Assembly (NCBI RefSeq): GCF_002943105.1
Contig: NZ_PTPZ01000001.1
Coordinates: 536,153-600,152, forward strand
DNA from: Cloacibacterium normanense
Lineage (GTDB): Bacteria > Bacteroidota > Bacteroidia > Flavobacteriales > Weeksellaceae
Direction of reading: 5' to 3'
DNA length: 64,000 nt
Shown here: one piece after another, positions 34,749-43,426 of the stretch
Position numbering within the stretch: the stretch's first letter is position 1
Layout: each line of letters begins with the position of its first letter
The notes under the pieces: generated by a model
What the model saw: the letters and a program-made list of their open reading frames with translations, nothing else
Told to the model about the DNA's origin: nothing
The model's database searches: none
Position numbers and translations under genes: made by a program

Positions 34749-36080
34749 CTATTTCAAGTACAATCGCATTTTAGCTTCATCTTCGGGTTTTGCTTTCATC
34801 TTTTCAAAAATGGTAGATTCTTTCGGGAAACTAATTCTGTAATAGATGATTTTATTGGCATAATATCTGAAATAAGGATGGTTTTTCAACCAATCTTCGG
34901 GAGCATCTAATAAACTAAATTTTTGAACATTCATATTATTTACCGGAGAGGCATTGATAAGTTTCTCCGCTAAATTTTTGTCAATATTATACGTTTCTAA
35001 AATCTGACTGCTTTTCACAAAACCACCCAGTTTATTTCTAAAACCAATAAAACTTGCTGCAGATTTTTCGTCAAAACCAAATTCTATAAGTTGCTGAAAT
35101 GTTATTTTATTCAAATCTGTTTTACTAAAGTCAGTAACATTTTTTGCTTTTTCAGGAAGGTTTTGTGCTGTATTTTCTGAAGTTTTTTGAATGAAATTCA
35201 ATTTAATGTAAGGCTTTAATTCATTGAATTTCTCTTCTGAAATCACAAAGCATTTTTTAATATCTTCTAATGATTTGAAGCTACCTTTCAAATTTCGTTC
35301 TCTATAATTTACAATAACTAAAGCCTGTTTTTCGCTAAAACCTAATTTTTGCCAACCATTTGTATCTAAACTGTTCGGGTCAAATTCAAAGTATTGAATT
35401 TTAGGTTTTTCGGAAGCAGTATTTTGGTATTTTCTTTCAAAATTTTCGGGTGTTTTTTCTGGAAGAAGCAAGAAAGGAGAGAGTTTTTGGTAATTTTCTG
35501 GACTGATGATGAAGCATTCTTTAAATTTTTCTTTACTCACAAAACTTCCGCCTAAATATTGCTTGTATTTAATGATTGCAGCAGCTTGTTTCTCCGAAAA
35601 GCCTAATTTTGCCCAATCTTTTTGAGAATATTCGTCTGGATTGAATTTACCTTTAATTAGGAGCTCTTTATGCTCAAATTTTGTAAAATTTTTCTGTGAA
35701 TTTTTAGAATTATTTTCGGGTAAAAGAATGTAGGGTTCTAGTTCTGCAAACTTTTCTTCGGAGATAGAATAGCATTTTTTCAGTTGTTCTTTAGAAGTGA
35801 AATTACCGCCTACAATTTCCTTATATTTTAAAATGGTTTTCACTTGTTTGGCAGTAAAACCTAAGTTTTCCCATTGCTTTTCATTGAGCTGATTTGGGTC
35901 AAAATCTGTAAGAAAAAGTTGAGGTTCGTTGCTATTTATAAAATGAATTTCAGGGAATTTTGTTTCTTGTTTTCCTTTGTAAACAAGATAACTTAATTGA
36001 AATATGACAATGAAAATTCCGAGTAAAGAAAGAGCATAGAATTGCTTTTTCCTTATTTCAAAAGGTAATTTGGGTTTCAT
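34749..36080 (-). CDS. membrane-anchored protein with four helix-hairpin-helix repeats
   Basis: The start is taken at MKPKLPFEIRKK (a start six codons upstream is also open). A single N-terminal membrane helix (about residues 14-34) is followed by four repeats of about 60 residues: about 58-122, 146-208, 231-294 and 318-370. Each contains W..LGF..KQ or FGF.EK, a Lys/Arg-rich helix and a hairpin turn such as GGNF or GGSF. The repeats resemble the ComEA-type HhH DNA-binding module. A role in DNA uptake or envelope-side DNA binding is possible, not shown. Confidence 0.82.
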   Translation of the reverse strand: MKPKLPFEIRKKQFYALSLLGIFIVIFQLSYLVYKGKQETKFPEIHFINSNEPQLFLTDFDPNQLNEKQWENLGFTAKQVKTILKYKEIVGGNFTSKEQLKKCYSISEEKFAELEPYILLPENNSKNSQKNFTKFEHKELLIKGKFNPDEYSQKDWAKLGFSEKQAAAIIKYKQYLGGSFVSKEKFKECFIISPENYQKLSPFLLLPEKTPENFERKYQNTASEKPKIQYFEFDPNSLDTNGWQKLGFSEKQALVIVNYRERNLKGSFKSLEDIKKCFVISEEKFNELKPYIKLNFIQKTSENTAQNLPEKAKNVTDFSKTDLNKITFQQLIEFGFDEKSAASFIGFRNKLGGFVKSSQILETYNIDKNLAEKLINASPVNNMNVQKFSLLDAPEDWLKNHPYFRYYANKIIYYRISFPKESTIFEKMKAKPEDEAKMRLYLK

Positions 36081-36132
36081 GGTGTTTGTTTTACCCAAAT
36101 ATAAGAATTTTCAGAAAAACTAAATGAAATTT

Positions 36133-36480
36133 TTAAACGGCTTCGTCTCTATCTAATAATGAGTTTTTAAGTTTTAAAAGTTCAGATTTTACAAATTCTA
36201 AACGGTCTAAAACTTCTACCGTTTCATTGATTTTTTGATTGGTAGTAAGTGCAATTCTGGCGCCGTCTAAAGTATAACCCTTTTCTTTTACGAGATGATA
36301 AATGATTTTTAGATTTTTGATGTCTTCTGGAGTAAAATAACGGTTTCCTTTTTTGTTTTTCTTAGGTTTTATAATAGGAAATTCTTGCTCCCAATATCTG
36401 ATTAAGGAAGCATTTACACCGAAAGCTTTTGAAACTTCTCCTATAGAATAGTATAATTTGTCTGGTAAATTGAGTTTCAT
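36133..36480 (-). CDS. MerR family transcriptional regulator
   Basis: A 115-aa regulator with the MerR winged helix (YYSIGEVSKAFGVNASLIRYWEQEFP, then GNRYFTPEDIKNLKIIYHL) and a short C-terminal helix in place of an effector domain, so it is likely to be a small ligand-independent member. It lies 52 nt upstream of the HhH-protein gene in the same direction and may be transcribed with it. Confidence 0.9.
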   Translation of the reverse strand: MKLNLPDKLYYSIGEVSKAFGVNASLIRYWEQEFPIIKPKKNKKGNRYFTPEDIKNLKIIYHLVKEKGYTLDGARIALTTNQKINETVEVLDRLEFVKSELLKLKNSLLDRDEAV

Positions 36481-36560
36481 AGTCTATAAAATCGAATTTC
36501 AAAGATAGAAATTTTTTTGTTTTAAAGAGCTATCGTAACTTGCCAAGAAATTTAAATCTC

Positions 36561-37460
36561 ATGTTTAAAAAAATCACTGCACTTTTCTTCGCTTTCTTAC
36601 TGATTGTAAATTGTTCTTCAAAAAAATCCATAATATCAAATGATTTGGTTCAAGAAAATACAGAAATAGAGCTTATTTCCAGCCAATTTAGTTTTACAGA
36701 AGGTCCTGCTTCTGATGCGTTTGGAAATGTTTATTTTACAGATCAACCCAATGACAAAATTTACGTTTGGAACTGGAAAACCAATCAAATTGAAGAATTT
36801 TTAGATAAAACAGGAAGAGCAAACGGAACTTTTTTTGACCAAAAAGGAAATTTATTGACGTGTTCTGATGAAAACGGAGAAATTTGGAAAATCAACGAAG
36901 ATGGAGTAGCAGAAGTGTTAACCACCAGTTTTGAAGGCAAAAGATTAAACGGTCCTAATGATTTATGGGTAGATGAAAACAACGGAATTTATTTTACAGA
37001 CCCGTTATATGTGAGAGATTATTGGAAAAATTTCAAACAAGAAATTCCTGAAAAAAACTTGTATTACAGAAATTCTGATGGTAAAATTACCAAATTAGAT
37101 ACTTTCACTCAACCCAATGGAATTGTAGGAAGTCAGAAATTGAAAAAATTATACGTTTCTGATATTGATGCTGGTAAAACTTATGTTTATGACATTCAAG
37201 GAGATGGGAAATTGACAAATAAAAAATTATTTTGCAATTTAGGTTCAGATGGAATGACTTTAGATAATCTCGGAAACCTTTATTTAACTGGAAAAGGAGT
37301 AACGGTTTTTAATAAATATGGAGAACAAATTCATCATATTTCTGTGCCAGAAAATTGGACGGCAAATGTAACTTTCGGTGGCGAAAATTTCTCTACTCTG
37401 TTTATAACTGCTTCTAAATCAGTTTACACGCTAAAAATGAATGTTTCAGGAATTAAATAA
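36561..37460 (+). CDS. SMP-30/gluconolactonase-like lipoprotein
   Basis: The start is taken at the ATG giving MFKKITALFFAFLLIVNC, with a lipobox ending at Cys18; an earlier TTG is less likely. The rest is a six-bladed beta-propeller of the SMP-30/gluconolactonase family (FTEGPASDAFGNVYFTDQPND, GPNDLWVDENNGIYFTDPLY, DGMTLDNLGNLYLT). At 299 aa the length is usual. It is a probable periplasmic lactonase or sugar-acid hydrolase; the substrate is unknown. Confidence 0.88.
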   Translation: MFKKITALFFAFLLIVNCSSKKSIISNDLVQENTEIELISSQFSFTEGPASDAFGNVYFTDQPNDKIYVWNWKTNQIEEFLDKTGRANGTFFDQKGNLLTCSDENGEIWKINEDGVAEVLTTSFEGKRLNGPNDLWVDENNGIYFTDPLYVRDYWKNFKQEIPEKNLYYRNSDGKITKLDTFTQPNGIVGSQKLKKLYVSDIDAGKTYVYDIQGDGKLTNKKLFCNLGSDGMTLDNLGNLYLTGKGVTVFNKYGEQIHHISVPENWTANVTFGGENFSTLFITASKSVYTLKMNVSGIK

Positions 37461-37472
37461 TAAACGAAATAA

Positions 37473-37502
37473 AAATGCCAAAGAAATTTATCTTTGGCAT
37501 TT
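37473..37502. terminator. bidirectional terminator
   Basis: AAATGCCAAAGA pairs with TCTTTGGCATTT around a 6-nt loop, with A and T runs on the two sides. It lies between convergent genes (SMP-30 and helicase). Confidence 0.85.
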
Positions 37503-37505
37503 ATT

Positions 37506-38813
37506 TTAATAAGCGATTTCCATTTTTATTTTCTTGCCTTTCAGCTTTTCATTGGCAAGTTTTTTCAGAACATCCTTTACTTTATTCCTCGCAACTGCAA
37601 CGTAAGAAGTGGTGTCTTTTACTTCAATAATACCGACATCTTCTTTGGCTAATTCTCCTTTTTTGATAAGGTAACCTACAATGTCTACTTTGTTGACTTT
37701 ATCTTTTTTTCCTGCGCTGATGTAAATCGTTTGGAAAGGAGTTTTTGCCGGAATTCTGTAATTTTCAGTAACGTTTTCTTCTGGTGTATTGACTTTAATG
37801 AAAGGGAAATTTTCTTCCTCAGTCATAATTAAGTAAGCAAAACCTTTGGCGTGCATTCTTGCAGTTCTTCCGTTTCTGTGGATGAAAGCATCTTCTTTTG
37901 GAGGTAATTGATAATGCACAATAGATTCTACTTCGGGAATATCTAAACCTCTGGAAGCCAAATCGGTAGTAATTAAAATTCGGGTAGAATCGTTTCTGAA
38001 TTTCAACAAAGCGCGTTCTCTTTCGTCTTGTTCCATACCACCGTGAAATGTTTCTTTATCGATGCCTTTTTCTCTTAAAAGTTCAGAAATTCTATCCACT
38101 GCATCTCTGTGATTGCAGAAAATTAGTGTTCTTTTGTTCCCGATTTTGCAAATGAGTTTAAAAAGTGTTTCCAATTTTTCTTCTGGAATCGTCATCACTT
38201 TTTTTAGTTGAATATTAGGTTTTGCTTCGCCTAATTTTAAAAAGTTGATGGTCTTTTCATTTTCTAATCCTACAAATTTCGGAATATTATCCATCGCAGT
38301 TGCTGAAGTTAGAAAACGCTGAGAAATATTTTTTAAAGAATTGATAATGAAATTCATGTCTTCTTCAAAGCCTAATTCTAAAGCTTTGTCAAATTCATCT
38401 AAAACCAAAGTTTTAATGGTTTTGGGCTCGAAATTATTATTTTTGAGATGATACGCAATTCTCCCAGGTGTTCCAATTAAAACAGCAGGAGCCTGAGTAA
38501 GATTATTGATTTCAATTTTTTTATCGTGACCGCCATAGCAAATAGTTACCTTGAAATTGGTTCCCATATTTTTGAAAACTTGTTCTATTTGAAGAGCCAA
38601 TTCTCTTGCGGGAACCAGAATAATCGCTTGAATTCCCGAAATATCTTTTTGTAAATTTCTAAGTACTGGAAACAAAAACGCGAGCGTTTTTCCCGAACCT
38701 GTTGGGGAAAGTAAAATGATATCTTGTTCGTTTTCAGATGCTTGAAAGGTAGATTTCTGCATTTGATTCATTTCTTGAATCTGCAGTTTTTCATAGATTG
38801 GTTGTAATTCCAT
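37506..38813 (-). CDS. DEAD-box ATP-dependent RNA helicase, DbpA-like
   Basis: Two RecA-like domains carry the Q motif, Walker A SPTGSGKT (36-43), PARELALQ, TPGR, motif II as DEFD (139-142) in place of DEAD, TSAT and HRNGRTAR. The C-terminal domain (KDKVNKVDIVGYLIKKGEL...) is of the DbpA type that binds hairpin 92 of 23S rRNA, so a ribosome assembly role is likely. At 435 aa it is close to the family length. The start gives MELQPIYEKLQIQEMNQMQ, which is the Q-motif region. Confidence 0.9.
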   Translation of the reverse strand: MELQPIYEKLQIQEMNQMQKSTFQASENEQDIILLSPTGSGKTLAFLFPVLRNLQKDISGIQAIILVPARELALQIEQVFKNMGTNFKVTICYGGHDKKIEINNLTQAPAVLIGTPGRIAYHLKNNNFEPKTIKTLVLDEFDKALELGFEEDMNFIINSLKNISQRFLTSATAMDNIPKFVGLENEKTINFLKLGEAKPNIQLKKVMTIPEEKLETLFKLICKIGNKRTLIFCNHRDAVDRISELLREKGIDKETFHGGMEQDERERALLKFRNDSTRILITTDLASRGLDIPEVESIVHYQLPPKEDAFIHRNGRTARMHAKGFAYLIMTEEENFPFIKVNTPEENVTENYRIPAKTPFQTIYISAGKKDKVNKVDIVGYLIKKGELAKEDVGIIEVKDTTSYVAVARNKVKDVLKKLANEKLKGKKIKMEIAY

Positions 38814-38934
38814 TTTGCAAATTTAAGATAAAGGTTTGGGTTTATCAGAATCTTATTGATAATGCATTAAATTAAGGTCTTGATTAAGTATATTTTAAGC
38901 TGAATAATTCTTTGAAAATTAGCAGAAAAAGTCA

Positions 38935-38964
38935 TTGCTATTTTATAAAAAATTTGTAATTTTG
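38935..38964 (+). promoter_or_regulatory. rpsA promoter
   Basis: TTG (38935-38937), 19 nt and TAATTTTG (38957-38964) match the Bacteroidota consensus in sequence and spacing. The transcript would have a 5' leader of about 110 nt before rpsA. Confidence 0.75.
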
Positions 38965-38981
38965 CACCACTTTTGTGGAAG

Positions 38982-39054
38982 TAGTTTTGGCGAAGTAAAA
39001 CATTAGTAATTAACATCTTCCGTATTTTTTAGAATCCACATAATGCCAAAGCTA
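38982..39054 (+). other. rpsA 5' leader inverted repeat
   Basis: TAGTTTTGGC (38982-38991) and GCCAAAGCTA (39045-39054) can pair over 10 bp with one G-U. The repeat ends 28 nt before the rpsA start codon. A small upstream ORF begins inside the second arm. This could be a control region, but the rule by which it works is unknown. Confidence 0.5.
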
Positions 39055-39090
39055 AAAAAGAAGGAATACAAATTTTTTTATTATGTCTGA
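39043..39090 (+). CDS. possible upstream ORF overlapping the rpsA start
   Basis: ATG at 39043 opens a 15-codon frame (MPKLKKKEYKFFYYV) whose TGA (39088-39090) lies 3-5 bases after the rpsA ATG. Reading this frame would carry a ribosome across the rpsA start. It may be chance: no homologue is known to me. Confidence 0.35.
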   Translation: MPKLKKKEYKFFYYV

Positions 39091-40861
39091 ATTGACAAAC
39101 CAAGAAGCATTATTAAATGCAAACGTAGCACCAGAACAATTTGATTGGGATTCTTTTGAATCAGGTCTTGACGCTGATGCAAGAAAAGAAAAAAATGATT
39201 TAGAAGAAATCTACAAAGGTTCTCTTAATGATCTTTCTGAAACTGATGTAATCATCGGTAAAGTAGTAAGATTAACTGATAAAGAAGCGATTGTAGATAT
39301 CAATTTCAAATCAGAAGGTGTAATTTCTCTTAACGAATTCCGTTACAACCAAGGTTTACAAGTAGGTGATGAAGTAGAAGTAATGGTAGACAGAAGAGAA
39401 GATAAATCTGGTCAATTACAATTATCTCACAAAAAAGCTAGAACGCTTAAAGCTTGGGATAGAGTAAATGAATACCACGAGTCTGGAGAAATCGTAAACG
39501 GTTTCGTAAAATCTAGAACTAAAGGTGGTATGATTGTAGATGTTTTCGGTATCGAAGCATTTTTACCAGGTTCTCAAATTGATGTTAAACCAATCAAAGA
39601 TTACGATCAATTCGTAGGTAAAACTATGGAATTCAAAGTGGTGAAAATCAACCCAGAATTCAAAAACGTAGTAGTATCTCACAAAGCGTTAATCGAAGCT
39701 GATATCGAAGGTCAGAAAAAAGAAATCATCGCTCAATTAGAGAAAGGTCAAGTTCTTGAAGGAACAGTTAAGAACATTACTTCTTACGGTGTATTCATCG
39801 ATTTAGGAGGTGTAGATGGTCTTATCCACATTACAGATCTTTCTTGGTCTAGAGTTAACCATCCATCAGAAATTCTTTCAGACGGACAAGTGGTAAAAGT
39901 GGTTATCCTTGATTTCGATGATGAGAAAACTAGAATCCAATTAGGTATGAAGCAATTAGAAGCTCATCCTTGGGATGCTCTTTCTGCTGACTTAAAAGTA
40001 GGTGACAAAGTAAAAGGAAAAGTAGTAGTTCTTGCTGACTATGGTGCATTCGTAGAAGTTGCTCCAGGTGTAGAAGGTCTTATCCACGTTTCTGAAATGT
40101 CTTGGTCTACTCACTTAAGATCTGCTGGTGATTTCGTGAAAATTGGTGACGAAGTAGAAGCTGTAGTTCTTACTTTAGATAGAGAAGAAAGAAAAATTTC
40201 TTTAGGAATTAAGCAATTAACTCCAGATCCATGGGCTGATATCCAAACTAAATATCCAGTTGGTTCTCAACACGTTGGAACTGTAAGAAACTTCACTAAC
40301 TTTGGTGTATTCGTAGAACTAGAAGAAGGAATTGATGGTCTTATCTACATTTCTGATCTTTCTTGGACTAAGAAAATCAAGCATCCATCTGAGTTCTGTG
40401 CTGTAGGTGATAAACTAGACGTAATCGTTCTAGAATTAGATACTGAAGCTAGAAGACTTTCTTTAGGTCACAAACAATTAACTGAAAATCCTTGGGATAA
40501 ATTCGAAACTAAATATGCAGAAGGAACTGTTCACTCAGGAAAAGCTACAGATGTTTTCGATAAAGGTGCTCAAGTTCAGTTCGAAGATGCTGAAGTAGAA
40601 GCTTTCGCTCCTTCTAGATTATTAGAAAAAGAAGATGGTTCTAAAATCAAAAAAGGTGAAACTGCTGATTTCAAAGTAATCGAGTTCAATAAAGAATTCA
40701 AAAGAGTAGTAGTATCTCACACTGGTATCTTCAGAGATGAAGAGAAAAAAGCTGCAAAGGAATCTAAGCCAGCTGCATCTTCTTCAGGTGAAGAAAAATC
40801 TACACTTGGTGATATCGATGCTTTAGCAGAATTAAAGAAAAGAATGGAAGAAGGTAAATAA
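39083..40861 (+). CDS. rpsA: 30S ribosomal protein S1
   Basis: It helps bind mRNA to the 30S subunit. At 592 aa it has a tandem array of S1 (OB-fold) repeats; phrases such as GTVKNITSYGVFIDLGGVDGLIHITDLSW, KVVVLADYGAFVEVAPGVEGLIHVSEMSW and VRNFTNFGVFVELEEGIDGLIYISDLSW are three of them, and divergent ones lie at each end. The codons are strongly biased, as expected for high expression. The start at 39083 follows a T-rich stretch without a Shine-Dalgarno at the right distance. Confidence 0.97.
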   Translation: MSELTNQEALLNANVAPEQFDWDSFESGLDADARKEKNDLEEIYKGSLNDLSETDVIIGKVVRLTDKEAIVDINFKSEGVISLNEFRYNQGLQVGDEVEVMVDRREDKSGQLQLSHKKARTLKAWDRVNEYHESGEIVNGFVKSRTKGGMIVDVFGIEAFLPGSQIDVKPIKDYDQFVGKTMEFKVVKINPEFKNVVVSHKALIEADIEGQKKEIIAQLEKGQVLEGTVKNITSYGVFIDLGGVDGLIHITDLSWSRVNHPSEILSDGQVVKVVILDFDDEKTRIQLGMKQLEAHPWDALSADLKVGDKVKGKVVVLADYGAFVEVAPGVEGLIHVSEMSWSTHLRSAGDFVKIGDEVEAVVLTLDREERKISLGIKQLTPDPWADIQTKYPVGSQHVGTVRNFTNFGVFVELEEGIDGLIYISDLSWTKKIKHPSEFCAVGDKLDVIVLELDTEARRLSLGHKQLTENPWDKFETKYAEGTVHSGKATDVFDKGAQVQFEDAEVEAFAPSRLLEKEDGSKIKKGETADFKVIEFNKEFKRVVVSHTGIFRDEEKKAAKESKPAASSSGEEKSTLGDIDALAELKKRMEEGK

Positions 40862-40885
40862 TCTTCCTGAGATTTCATAAATTTT

Positions 40886-40915
40886 AAACCGTCTCATTTT
40901 ATAAATGAGGCGGTT
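40886..40915 (+). terminator. rpsA terminator
   Basis: AAACCGTCTCATTT pairs with AAATGAGGCGGTTT (one G-U pair), then a T run. Confidence 0.85.
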
Positions 40916-40991
40916 TTTTATGTTTACCCTATAACTCATTGATTTACTTGTCATTGATTTCAGTTTTTATCAATAAAAATTACAAAAGATA

Positions 40992-41023
40992 TTTGCTTGT
41001 TTCAAAGAAAATTAATAATTTTA
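40992..41023 (+). promoter_or_regulatory. rplS promoter
   Basis: TTTG (40992-40995), 20 nt and TAATTTTA (41016-41023) give a near-consensus Bacteroidota promoter; the last base of the -7 box is A, not G. Confidence 0.5.
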
Positions 41024-41024
41024 C

Positions 41025-41094
41025 AACCTGTTAATCAACCTCTGACGAAAGCCGTGAACGTTGTTTAGCTTTCCAAAAATTATTTTTATAAAAA
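41025..41094 (+). promoter_or_regulatory. candidate ribosomal protein L19 leader RNA
   Basis: GTTAATCAAC (41030-41039) can pair with GTTGTTTAGC (41060-41069): nine of ten positions pair, with one U-U mismatch. The loop contains a small internal stem (ACG / CGT). Alternatively GAAAGC can pair with GCTTTC (41046-41051 / 41069-41074). A leader of this kind in front of rplS in flavobacteria has been described from comparative genomics as I recall; I have not compared it with that model. Confidence 0.5.
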
Positions 41095-41448
41095 ATGGAT
41101 TTATTAAAGTACGTACAAGACAAGTACATTGCTAAAAAAGAATTCCCAGAATTCAAAGCTGGTGATACCATTACTGTGTATTACGAAATTAAAGAAGGTA
41201 ACAAAACGAGAACTCAGTTCTTCAAAGGAGTTGTAATCCAACTAAGAGGAACAGGTGCTACTAAAACTTTCACCATCAGAAAAATGAGCGGTGATGTAGG
41301 AGTAGAAAGAGTTTTTCCAATCAACATGCCTGCTTTACAAAAAATTGAAGTAGATAGAAGAGGAAAAGTTAGAAGATCTAGAATTTTCTACTTCAGAGAT
41401 CTTAGAGGTAAGAGAGCAAGAATCAAAGATGCTGCTTACAAAAAGTAA
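41095..41448 (+). CDS. rplS: 50S ribosomal protein L19
   Basis: A 117-aa protein at the 30S-50S interface. Phrases PEFKAGDTITVYYEIKEGNKTRTQFFKGVV, TIRKMSGDVGVERVFP and RRSRIFYFRDLRGKRARIK are typical of the family. It is transcribed alone, from the promoter and leader described, and followed by a strong terminator. Confidence 0.98.
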   Translation: MDLLKYVQDKYIAKKEFPEFKAGDTITVYYEIKEGNKTRTQFFKGVVIQLRGTGATKTFTIRKMSGDVGVERVFPINMPALQKIEVDRRGKVRRSRIFYFRDLRGKRARIKDAAYKK

Positions 41449-41470
41449 TCACCTCTCTAGAAAAAAGAAT

Positions 41471-41502
41471 AAAAGCATTCCAAAAATTTTTGGAATGCTT
41501 TT
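41471..41502 (+). terminator. rplS terminator
   Basis: A perfect palindrome: AAAAGCATTCCAAAAA followed by its complement TTTTTGGAATGCTTTT, then a T-rich run. Confidence 0.85.
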
Positions 41503-41538
41503 TTATTTTATGGAATCTAAGAATTTTTAATTTCTATT

Positions 41539-41584
41539 CATCACATCATCAATCACATTATCACATCATCACATCATCACATTA
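41539..41584. repeat. tcacatcatcacattatcac repeat
   Basis: A string of cacatcatc words between the ends of rplS and the XRE gene. It is not a CRISPR: the units are 5-10 bp and there are no spacers. Confidence 0.6.
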
Positions 41585-41585
41585 A

Positions 41586-42131
41586 CTAGGGTTCAAAAGC
41601 TTCAAATTTTCCGTTTTCGTAGAAGAAAACAATTCTCTTGATTTTATTTTCTGTAGGTAAATTTGCAATTGATTGATTTACAATATTTTGAACTTCTGAA
41701 ATGTCTTCCTGAACTTCTAATCGCTGAGAATCGCTTATTTTTTCTTTTTTTGGAGTAGGGAAAGATGTATTAGATTCTCGCGGTGTTTCTTTTTGAAGAT
41801 TTTCTTGAATGAAAATTTCATTTTTATAATCTTCATCAATTAATGTAAAAAGATCAGGCGAAGAATTTTCTTCCTCTAGATTTATTTTCGATTCGCTAGT
41901 GGATAGAGCAGAATCATTTTGTAGCATTTCTCCTTGACCTAAAATAATCCAATCCCAACTGATTTCAGGAAATCTGTTTTTGATCTTGACAATGAATTCT
42001 AGGGAAGGTTTATTTCTCCCCGAAATGATATGTGAAATACTGGAACGCTGAACATCTATTTCGTCTGCAAATTCTGATGCGGTAAATCCAGAATATTCTA
42101 AAATTTTAGTAAATCTGTCATTTATATTCAT
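41586..42131 (-). CDS. XRE family helix-turn-helix regulator
   Basis: The start is taken at MNINDRFTKILEYSGFTASEFADEIDVQRSSISHIISGRNKPSLEF, an HTH_3 (Cro/C1 type) domain in the first 65 residues; a reading from 42182 would add only an AT-rich stretch. The remainder (181 aa in all) is acidic and without a known domain. The start codon is preceded by TACA-N2-TGTA palindromes at 42134-42143, 42168-42177 and 42201-42210, which could be its own binding sites. Confidence 0.85.
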   Translation of the reverse strand: MNINDRFTKILEYSGFTASEFADEIDVQRSSISHIISGRNKPSLEFIVKIKNRFPEISWDWIILGQGEMLQNDSALSTSESKINLEEENSSPDLFTLIDEDYKNEIFIQENLQKETPRESNTSFPTPKKEKISDSQRLEVQEDISEVQNIVNQSIANLPTENKIKRIVFFYENGKFEAFEP

Positions 42132-42133
42132 GT

Positions 42134-42210
42134 TACAAATGTAATAATTATAATTTACATAAGTAAATACAATTGTAAACAAAGGAAAAATTCACAATTT
42201 TACATTTGTA
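42134..42210. promoter_or_regulatory. array of TACA-N2-TGTA palindromes before the XRE gene
   Basis: The boxes TACAAATGTA (42134-42143), TACAATTGTA (42168-42177) and TACATTTGTA (42201-42210) are spaced 34 and 33 bp apart. A further looser palindrome TTTAC-ATAA-GTAAA is at 42154-42167. Caution: TACATTTG is itself a match to the -7 promoter box, so some of these may be promoter elements. Confidence 0.5.
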
Positions 42211-42300
42211 TAAACATCACTAAAAACATTATGAATAAAGGATTTCAATTAATTTACAATATTAAAATTCTAAATTATTTTTCTAATAAAAACACAAAAA

Positions 42301-42322
42301 AAACTCTCATTACTGAGAGTTT
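42301..42322 (-). terminator. terC-family gene terminator
   Basis: AAACTCTCA pairs with TGAGAGTTT around a 4-nt loop, followed on the - strand by eight T. It lies 7 nt after the stop of the gene at 42329. Confidence 0.85.
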
Positions 42323-42328
42323 AAATTT

Positions 42329-43426
42329 TTATTCGTGATGATGAAGATGTTTTTCATCTTCTTGATTAAATTTCAGTTTCCTGTCTTTTTTCTTCTCTGG
42401 AAACAGTAATGAGAAGAATACACTAGCTCCTAAAATGCTTACAATAATTAACAGTGAATGCGTAGTAGTAAAGCCCCATTCTTCTAGATAACTATGTCCT
42501 AGCATTTTTAAACCAATGAATGTAAGTAATGCTGCTAAACCAATTTTTAAGAATCTAAACTTATCGATAATTCCTGCTAATAAGAAGAACATAGAACGAA
42601 GTCCGATAATTGCAAAAATGTTTGAAAAGAAGACAATATAAGGATCTTTAGTCACCGAAAATATTGCAGGAATAGAGTCTACTGCAAAAATCAAATCGGT
42701 AAATTCTATAATAATAAGAACTAAGAATAATGGGGTAAGTTTCTTAACTCCATCAATTGTTACAAAGAATTTACTGCCTACAAAATGTGGATGAACTTTA
42801 AAATATTTATTGGCAAATCTTACAACAGGGTGGTTCTGAGTATCTATTTCCTCATCTTTATCTTTATCCACAAACATTTTGATACCTGTAAACACTAAAA
42901 ATGCTCCAAATACATACATTATCCAGCTGAATTTCTCAATTAAAGCTGCGCCTACGAAGATGAAGATGAAACGCATAACGATAGCGCCTAAAATGCCCCA
43001 AAAAAGAACTCTGTGGTAATTTCTTTGTGCCACTCCGAAAGCTGTAAATACCAACACGATTACAAATATATTATCTACTGATAATGCATATTCTACTACA
43101 TAACCTGTAAGATATTCTAATCCTAAATTCTGATTATAAATAGCAATACTGTGCTCTAAATCATTCGGAATTACCGTAATAGGATGGTGATGTTTGTTAA
43201 TCACCGTTTGTAATTTCTCAATACTATCAATTCCGTGGAGCATGTGTCCATAAGTAATCAACAGAAAATAAAAGCCTAAAGACAAACAAACCACAAAAAA
43301 ACTCATTAATCCAGCTTGTTTCAGTGAGATGGTGTCTGATTTTTTGTGCAATAGTCCTAAGTCTAAAGCTAATATGAAAAAGATGAATACTACAAAGGAT
43401 AGTAAAAACAAAGTCTCGTTTGACAT
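42329..43426 (-). CDS. TerC/Alx family membrane protein
   Basis: Membrane protein of 365 aa with about nine helices and the conserved acidic motifs in membrane segments: ALDLGLLHKKS, EYALSVDNIFVIVLVF and EFTDLIFAVDSIPAIF. The C-terminus is His-rich (EKHLHHHE). Family members such as Alx and TerC export manganese, some loading exoenzymes. I see no yybP-ykoY type riboswitch in front; instead there is a normal promoter with a TACATTTGTA box upstream. Confidence 0.9.
   Translation of the reverse strand: MSNETLFLLSFVVFIFFILALDLGLLHKKSDTISLKQAGLMSFFVVCLSLGFYFLLITYGHMLHGIDSIEKLQTVINKHHHPITVIPNDLEHSIAIYNQNLGLEYLTGYVVEYALSVDNIFVIVLVFTAFGVAQRNYHRVLFWGILGAIVMRFIFIFVGAALIEKFSWIMYVFGAFLVFTGIKMFVDKDKDEEIDTQNHPVVRFANKYFKVHPHFVGSKFFVTIDGVKKLTPLFLVLIIIEFTDLIFAVDSIPAIFSVTKDPYIVFFSNIFAIIGLRSMFFLLAGIIDKFRFLKIGLAALLTFIGLKMLGHSYLEEWGFTTTHSLLIIVSILGASVFFSLLFPEKKKDRKLKFNQEDEKHLHHHE

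Noticed and set aside
41539-41584. Possible CRISPR-like array
   Set aside because: The repeated words (cacatcatc) are 5-10 bp with no unique spacers; it is a simple word repeat.
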